Source: Bacteroidaceae bacterium
GTDB lineage: Bacteria > Bacteroidota > Bacteroidia > Bacteroidales > Bacteroidaceae
Length of the DNA stretch: 58,333 nucleotides
Direction: 5' to 3'
NCBI GenBank assembly: GCA_017547585.1
Contig: JAFYPH010000059.1
Location: 1 to 58,333 of the forward strand
Below, one piece after another: positions 54,599 through 58,333 of the stretch (positions within the stretch are counted from its first letter, which is position 1; each line of letters opens with the position of its first letter). Below the pieces are notes generated by a model. The model was not told where the DNA came from, searched no databases, and worked only from the letters and a program-made list of their open reading frames with translations. The translations under genes were made by a program, and so were the position numbers.

Positions 54599-56647
54599 AT
54601 GCAGAAAGGTAACATTGGGGTAACAACTGAAAATATATTCCCCGTAATCAAAAAATTTCTTTACAGCGACCACGAGATTTTCCTGCGTGAGATTGTTTCA
54701 AATGCTATTGACGCCACACAGAAATTGAAGACTCTTTACGAAAAGGGAGAGTTCAAAGGCGAGCTTGGCGACCTTAAAGTGACAGTAACATTGAAGGACG
54801 ACACAATCGTAGTAAGTGACAATGGTATCGGCCTCACCACCGAGGAGATTGACAAGTACATTAATCAGATTGCACTTTCGGGCGCAACAGACTTCCTCGA
54901 GAAATACAAGGACACAGCAAACTCCATCATTGGCCACTTTGGTCTCGGATTCTATTCGGCATTCATGGTGTCGAAGCGTGTCGAGATTGTGACAAAATCT
55001 TACAAAGATGGTGCGCAGGCTGTAAAATGGAGCTGCGACGGAAGCCCCGAGTATGAAATTACAGAGGCCGAGAGAGAGTCGCGCGGTACAGATATTATAA
55101 TGTACATCGACGACGAGAGCAAAGAGTTCCTCGAAGAGTCGCGCATTTCGGCCATTCTGAACAAATATTGCAAGTTCCTTCCCGTGGCAATCGCATTCGG
55201 CAAGAAGAAAGAGTGGAAAGATGGCAAGCAGGTAGAGACAGCCGAGGATAATATCATCAACGACACTACCCCCCTGTGGACACGCAAGCCTTCGGAACTC
55301 AAGGACGAGGACTACAAGAATTTCTACCGCACCCTCTACCCCATGAGCGACGAGCCCCTCTTCTGGATTCATCTGAATGTGGACTTCCCCTTCCATCTTA
55401 CTGGAGTGCTCTATTTCCCCAAAATAAAGAGCAACATTGACATGCAGAGAAACAAGATTCAGCTCTACTGCAATCAAGTGTACGTTACCGACGAGGTCGA
55501 GGGAATCGTTCCCGATTTTCTCACTCTTATGCATGGAGTAATCGACTCTCCCGACATTCCCTTGAACGTGTCGCGCTCTTATCTGCAGAGCGATGCAAAC
55601 GTAAAGAAAATCTCGGGCTATATCTCTAAGAAGGTATCCGACCGTCTGCAGTCAATCTTCAAGAACGACCGCGCAGAGTTCGAGGAGAAATGGAACGACC
55701 TGAAGATTTTCATCGGCTACGGAATGCTCACCGAGGAGGACTTCTATGACAAGGCAAGCAAATATGCTCTCTTGCAGGACACCGATGGCAAAAAGTATAC
55801 ATACGAGGAGTACAAGACTCTCGTCGAGGCTCAGCAGACTGATAAAGAGGGAAATATCATCTATCTTTACACAAACAACAAGGACAAGGAGTATGGATTC
55901 ATTGAGGCTGCTACTGCCAAAGGATACAATGTCCTTTTGATGGACGGTCAGCTTGACGTTGCTCTCATCAGCTTGCTCGAGCGCAAGTTCGAAAAGACAC
56001 GTTTCACACGCGTCGACAGCGACACTGTAGAGCGCCTCATCGTAAAAGAGGAGCAGAAGGAATCATCGCTCAAGAACAGCGAACGCGACATTCTCACAGG
56101 AATGTTCCAGAGCCAGATGCCCAAGATGGAGAAGAAAGAGTTCTACGTACAGGTGCAGGCAATGGGCGAGAATGGTGCTCCCATGATGATTACCCAGTCG
56201 GAGTATATGCGTCGTATGAAGGAGATGGCTGCCATCCAGCCGGGAATGAGCTTCTACGGAGACATGGCAGATATGTACACAGTTGTCCTGAACGAGGAGC
56301 ATCCTCTCATCAAGCGCGTGCTTACAGATGCCGAGGCCGGTTGCGCCGAGAAACTGCTGCCCATCGACAGTGAGAATGAGACTCTCGAAGGTCGTCGCAA
56401 AGAGCTCTACGATGCCCGCAAGGATAAGAAGGATGATGAGATTCCCCAGGCCGAGAAAGACGAGCTTTCAGATGTTGAGCAGAAGATCACCAAGCTCAAG
56501 AGCGACAAAGAGGCTGTTCTTGCCGAGTATGCAGTGGGCGACAAATATGTTCGTCAGCTGATAGATATTACTCTGTTGCAGAATAATATGCTCACAGGCG
56601 AGGCGTTGAACAATTTCGTTAAACGCAGCATCGAACTTATGAAGTAA
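54599..56647 (+). CDS. htpG: Chaperone HtpG (Hsp90)
   Basis: 682 residues, full length. The N-terminal GHKL ATPase has LREIVSNAIDATQKL (Glu and Asn of the ATP site), DNGIGL and the lid-flanking GHFGLGFYSAFMV; the middle domain contains NVSRSYLQSD with the catalytic Arg. A charged linker (DARKDKKDDE) stands near residue 600 and the dimerisation domain ends the protein. Cytoplasmic ATP-dependent chaperone. Separate transcript from clpC, but both are proteostasis genes. Confidence 0.96.
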   Translation: MQKGNIGVTTENIFPVIKKFLYSDHEIFLREIVSNAIDATQKLKTLYEKGEFKGELGDLKVTVTLKDDTIVVSDNGIGLTTEEIDKYINQIALSGATDFLEKYKDTANSIIGHFGLGFYSAFMVSKRVEIVTKSYKDGAQAVKWSCDGSPEYEITEAERESRGTDIIMYIDDESKEFLEESRISAILNKYCKFLPVAIAFGKKKEWKDGKQVETAEDNIINDTTPLWTRKPSELKDEDYKNFYRTLYPMSDEPLFWIHLNVDFPFHLTGVLYFPKIKSNIDMQRNKIQLYCNQVYVTDEVEGIVPDFLTLMHGVIDSPDIPLNVSRSYLQSDANVKKISGYISKKVSDRLQSIFKNDRAEFEEKWNDLKIFIGYGMLTEEDFYDKASKYALLQDTDGKKYTYEEYKTLVEAQQTDKEGNIIYLYTNNKDKEYGFIEAATAKGYNVLLMDGQLDVALISLLERKFEKTRFTRVDSDTVERLIVKEEQKESSLKNSERDILTGMFQSQMPKMEKKEFYVQVQAMGENGAPMMITQSEYMRRMKEMAAIQPGMSFYGDMADMYTVVLNEEHPLIKRVLTDAEAGCAEKLLPIDSENETLEGRRKELYDARKDKKDDEIPQAEKDELSDVEQKITKLKSDKEAVLAEYAVGDKYVRQLIDITLLQNNMLTGEALNNFVKRSIELMK

Positions 56648-56669
56648 GATTCTATCGAAAATATTTGTG

Positions 56670-56704
56670 GCGCGGATTGCAATGTGCAGTCCGCGCTTTT
56701 TTTT
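56670..56704 (+). terminator. Intrinsic terminator of htpG
   Basis: A 12-bp GC-rich stem with one G-U pair (56670-56681 with 56685-56696), 3-base loop and an eight-T run, 22 bases after the htpG stop. It separates htpG from the lysis-like cassette. Confidence 0.92.
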
Positions 56705-56740
56705 GTGGGTTATTGCAGTAGTTTTTGTACTCTATTATGT

Positions 56741-56757
56741 GCATTTAATATAAATGC
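56741..56757 (+). promoter_or_regulatory. Dyad upstream of the lysis-like cassette, possible operator
   Basis: GCATTTA, three bases, TAAATGC: a perfect 7-bp dyad about 83 bases before the holin-like gene in an otherwise plain 135-base gap. Its place fits a repressor site, but no promoter box was recognised beside it. Confidence 0.35.
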
Positions 56758-56839
56758 CATTACCGCAAAATGTGAAAGTGTAAATTCTGCAAACTGCTTC
56801 GTTGGTAGTCAGCCTTTCTTTGCAGTAAAATATATTATC

Positions 56840-57325
56840 ATGAACGATTTTGTAACTTTTACAAAGGCTGCTATCATAGGGCTGTTGTCGGAAATGCTTG
56901 CCTTTTTTGCTCCCATAGAGAATAATTTCATTGCTTTAGTGTGGCTCTTTGCGATGAATTTTTTCTTTGGACTTTTGAGTGACATTTTGCGAGGCAACGA
57001 TTTTTCCATGCGCAAGGCTATTGCCTGTCTCACCCATGCGACAATGTTCTTTGCACTCTGCGCTTCGCTCTATGGAATCGGCCATTTTCAGAATGTGTGC
57101 GAGGAGATGCTCAACCAATGTGTATCCTCCTTCTGCTGGATTCTTGTCTATTGCTACTCTACTAACATTGTGCGCAACATACGCTGTGTGCTGCGCACCG
57201 AGACTCCTGCTTACAGGACTTTGGATCTTCTCTACAATGGACTTACGCTCGCATTTGTAAAGGCACTGCCTTTTGTCTCGGAAATACTTAAGCAAAGAAA
57301 GGAGGACTATCATGCGAACAAGTGA
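56840..57325 (+). CDS. Holin-like membrane protein
   Basis: 161 residues from MNDFVTFTKAA, chosen because upstream in-frame Met codons give an unlikely Cys-rich leader. Three to four hydrophobic segments (about 8-26, 28-50, 60-80 and 90-110) and a basic C-terminal tail. Size and pattern recall the phage holin 4 family, which makes membrane lesions that let endolysin escape. It overlaps the lysozyme gene by 14 bases. The holin call rests on topology and this neighbourhood, not a strict motif. Confidence 0.65.
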   Translation: MNDFVTFTKAAIIGLLSEMLAFFAPIENNFIALVWLFAMNFFFGLLSDILRGNDFSMRKAIACLTHATMFFALCASLYGIGHFQNVCEEMLNQCVSSFCWILVYCYSTNIVRNIRCVLRTETPAYRTLDLLYNGLTLAFVKALPFVSEILKQRKEDYHANK

Positions 57326-57773
57326 AAAGGGACTGCAGAGTATCATTGCTTTCGAGGGTATTGAACTTAATGCCTACCGCTGCCCTGCGGGCATTTGGAC
57401 AATAGGTGTCGGGCACACAGGCGACGTCGATGGTGTTCCCGTTGTGCGGGGAATGAAAATCACAGAAGGCGAGGCAATGGCTCTTCTAAGAGAGGATGTC
57501 AAGCGTTTCGAGAAATACCTGAACAAGCAGCCTTTCATCGGTAGCCTGACTCAAGGAATGTTCGACGCGCTCGTGAGTTTCATCTTCAATGTAGGAATTG
57601 CAGCATTTGCAGCATCTACAATGCGTCGGAAACTATGCTCCAATGCAGCGCGCGAAGATGTCGCAAAGGAATTCCCCAAATGGGTGTTCGGCACAGTCAA
57701 TGGCAAGAAGGAGCGGCTCGCGGGCCTAGTGAAGCGGCGCGAGGCCGAACGACAAATGTTCCTTTCCGTTTAA
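57312..57773 (+). CDS. GH24 phage-type lysozyme (endolysin)
   Basis: 153 residues, cleaves glycan strands of peptidoglycan. Catalytic pattern E-8-C-5-T: Glu15 (FEG), Cys24 (YRCPAG) and Thr30 (WTIGVGHT). T4 lysozyme has Asp where Cys24 stands; E-C-T triads occur naturally and can be active. The C-terminal lobe has LTQGMFDALVSFIFNVG and RREAERQMFL, typical of the family. No signal peptide, so it needs the holin to reach the wall. A strong Shine-Dalgarno AAAGGAGGA (57298-57306) precedes the start inside the holin gene. Confidence 0.92.
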   Translation: MRTSEKGLQSIIAFEGIELNAYRCPAGIWTIGVGHTGDVDGVPVVRGMKITEGEAMALLREDVKRFEKYLNKQPFIGSLTQGMFDALVSFIFNVGIAAFAASTMRRKLCSNAAREDVAKEFPKWVFGTVNGKKERLAGLVKRREAERQMFLSV

Positions 57774-57790
57774 TCTTTAGTAGCAGCAGT

Positions 57791-58159
57791 ATGAAAATAT
57801 TTCTTTTACTTTCGGCGTTTATTTTCGCCGCCTGCACCACTACAAAATATGTACCTGTAGAGAGTGTAAAGGTGGATAGTGTCTACGTGGCGAAAGCGCA
57901 GCGCGACAGCATATTCGAGCGCGACAGTGTCTTTGTTGCCGTTAAGGCCGATACAGTCTTTTTCTCCCGTGTGCAGTACCGCTACCGCGACAGGATTGTG
58001 CGCGACACTGTAAATGTTCTCAGCGTCGATACTATCACCAAGATTGTAGAAGTAGAAAAGAGGCTCACTTTCTGGCAGCAGAAAAAGCTGCAATTGGGAA
58101 CGATTGCTATGTGGCTCCTTCCGCTGCTCGCCGGAGTTTTTCTCTTTAGAAAATTATAA
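57791..58159 (+). CDS. Lipoprotein with C-terminal membrane anchor, u-spanin-like
   Basis: 122 residues. The start at 57791 gives a lipoprotein signal (LLLSAFIFAAC, Cys15). The mature part has about 85 residues of alternating polar and beta-branched residues with repeated R/K-D-S/T-V units (QRDSIFERDSVF, VRDTVNV), then a membrane helix at ~103-119 and the basic tail FRKL. An outer-membrane lipid anchor plus an inner-membrane helix in one chain is the defining layout of unimolecular spanins, which fuse the two membranes in the last step of phage lysis. Starts 17 bases after the lysozyme stop. Confidence 0.65.
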   Translation: MKIFLLLSAFIFAACTTTKYVPVESVKVDSVYVAKAQRDSIFERDSVFVAVKADTVFFSRVQYRYRDRIVRDTVNVLSVDTITKIVEVEKRLTFWQQKKLQLGTIAMWLLPLLAGVFLFRKL

Positions 58160-58202
58160 TCTCGTAGAATACAAAAAAGGCTGCTAATCTTTTAATGAAG
58201 TG

Positions 58203-58236
58203 AACCCCAAAAGTTAGACAAAAAACTTTTGGGGTT
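58203..58236 (+). other. Stem-loop at the tip of the insertion sequence
   Basis: Arms AACCCCAAAAGTT and AACTTTTGGGGTT pair perfectly over 13 bp around an 8-base loop, ending 6 bases before the orfA start codon. Transcripts entering from outside would fold here; this could stop read-through or mask the start, as described for some insertion sequences. Confidence 0.7.
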
Positions 58237-58242
58237 TATTTT

Positions 58243-58333
58243 ATGCGTAAGAAACACGATTATTCAGCATTGCTAAAATATATGCATATGCTTGAAGAAG
58301 GTTATTCCATCAATTACATTCATACTAGGTATG
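58243..58333 (+). CDS. IS3-family OrfA, N-terminal fragment
   Basis: Thirty codons from MRKKHDYSALLKYMHMLEEG to the window edge. The start of a helix-turn-helix (GYSINYIHTRYG-type) fits the OrfA of IS3/IS150 elements, the DNA-binding part that joins OrfB by programmed frameshifting. The rest is outside the window. Confidence 0.8.
   Translation, partial: MRKKHDYSALLKYMHMLEEGYSINYIHTRY

Larger units (their letters stand above)
58201..58333 (+). mobile_element. Left end of an IS3-family insertion sequence (partial)
   Basis: Begins TGAACCCCAAAAGTTAGAC, the terminal repeat, and continues to the window edge with the start of orfA. A perfect 13-bp stem-loop (58203-58215 with 58224-58236) occupies the tip. 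It points the same way as the partial element at 1-135. It lies 41 bases past the spanin-like gene. Confidence 0.85.

Noticed and set aside
1-58333. CRISPR arrays, rRNA genes, integrase or toxin-antitoxin loci
   Set aside because: Looked for regular direct repeats, rRNA signatures and recombinase motifs; none were seen.
1-58333. The whole window as a composite transposon carried by the two IS ends
   Set aside because: The cargo is mostly core genes (gyrA, ileS, tyrS, htpG, lspA), which makes a mobile 58-kb unit unlikely; contig breaks at repeats are simpler.

Overview
The window reads as a chromosomal segment of a Bacteroidales bacterium. The markers are TAnnTTTG -7 boxes, several with a TTTG element 19-20 bp upstream; the ileS - dksA-like - lspA - DUF4296 gene order; a long type 2 isoleucyl-tRNA synthetase; gyrA followed by a TPR protein; a TamL-type outer-membrane lipoprotein; a symporter with its small accessory protein; and two secreted proteins whose ends resemble type IX secretion (T9SS) sorting domains. 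The family within the order cannot be fixed from sequence alone.

Layout. 1-135 is the right end of an IS3-family element and 58201-58333 is the left end of another in the same orientation. Between them: a sodium:solute symporter with small partner (177-1903); a minus-strand run of HExxH lipoprotein, AraC regulator, YeiH-type exporter and tex (2063-7413); a nitroreductase (7522-8124); a divergent ferritin converging on type I asparaginase (8318-9855); two tandem large CotH-kinase/lamin-tail secreted proteins (9941-15783); an orphan 138-aa protein; a plus-strand DUF554-lrgA-lrgB operon (16556-18285); a flavin-type oxidase fold protein, a YihY membrane protein, tRNA-Lys(CUU) and tyrS (18296-21813); an MBL hydrolase and TamL (21971-25137); a SpoU methyltransferase (25345-26103); and the ileS operon (26104-31697).

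The second half holds a helical orphan, a PHB-depolymerase-like esterase and an MFS transporter (31886-34567); glutamate decarboxylase plus glutaminase (34729-37149), which together turn glutamine into GABA while consuming a proton; a TlpA-like lipoprotein; an operon of acyltransferase-like membrane protein, sbcD and sbcC (38023-43709); a TSUP exporter; divergent uracil permease and uracil phosphoribosyltransferase genes (44749-46722), a salvage pair; a TPR protein and gyrA; a NUDIX hydrolase in AT-rich surroundings; clpC and htpG (51960-56647), two proteostasis genes.

The most unusual locus is at the right edge (56840-58159). Three tightly packed genes look like a phage lysis cassette: a holin-like membrane protein, a GH24 lysozyme with an E-C-T catalytic triad, and a lipoprotein with a C-terminal membrane anchor, the layout of a unimolecular spanin. 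No phage head, tail, replication or integration gene is visible, and the cassette lies between htpG and an IS element. It is either the edge of a prophage that continues beyond the window or an orphan, possibly domesticated, lysis module.

Most transcription units are closed by clear stem-loops, several of them perfect 12-19 bp hairpins shared by convergent genes. All functional calls rest on reading motifs and context; no database search was run.
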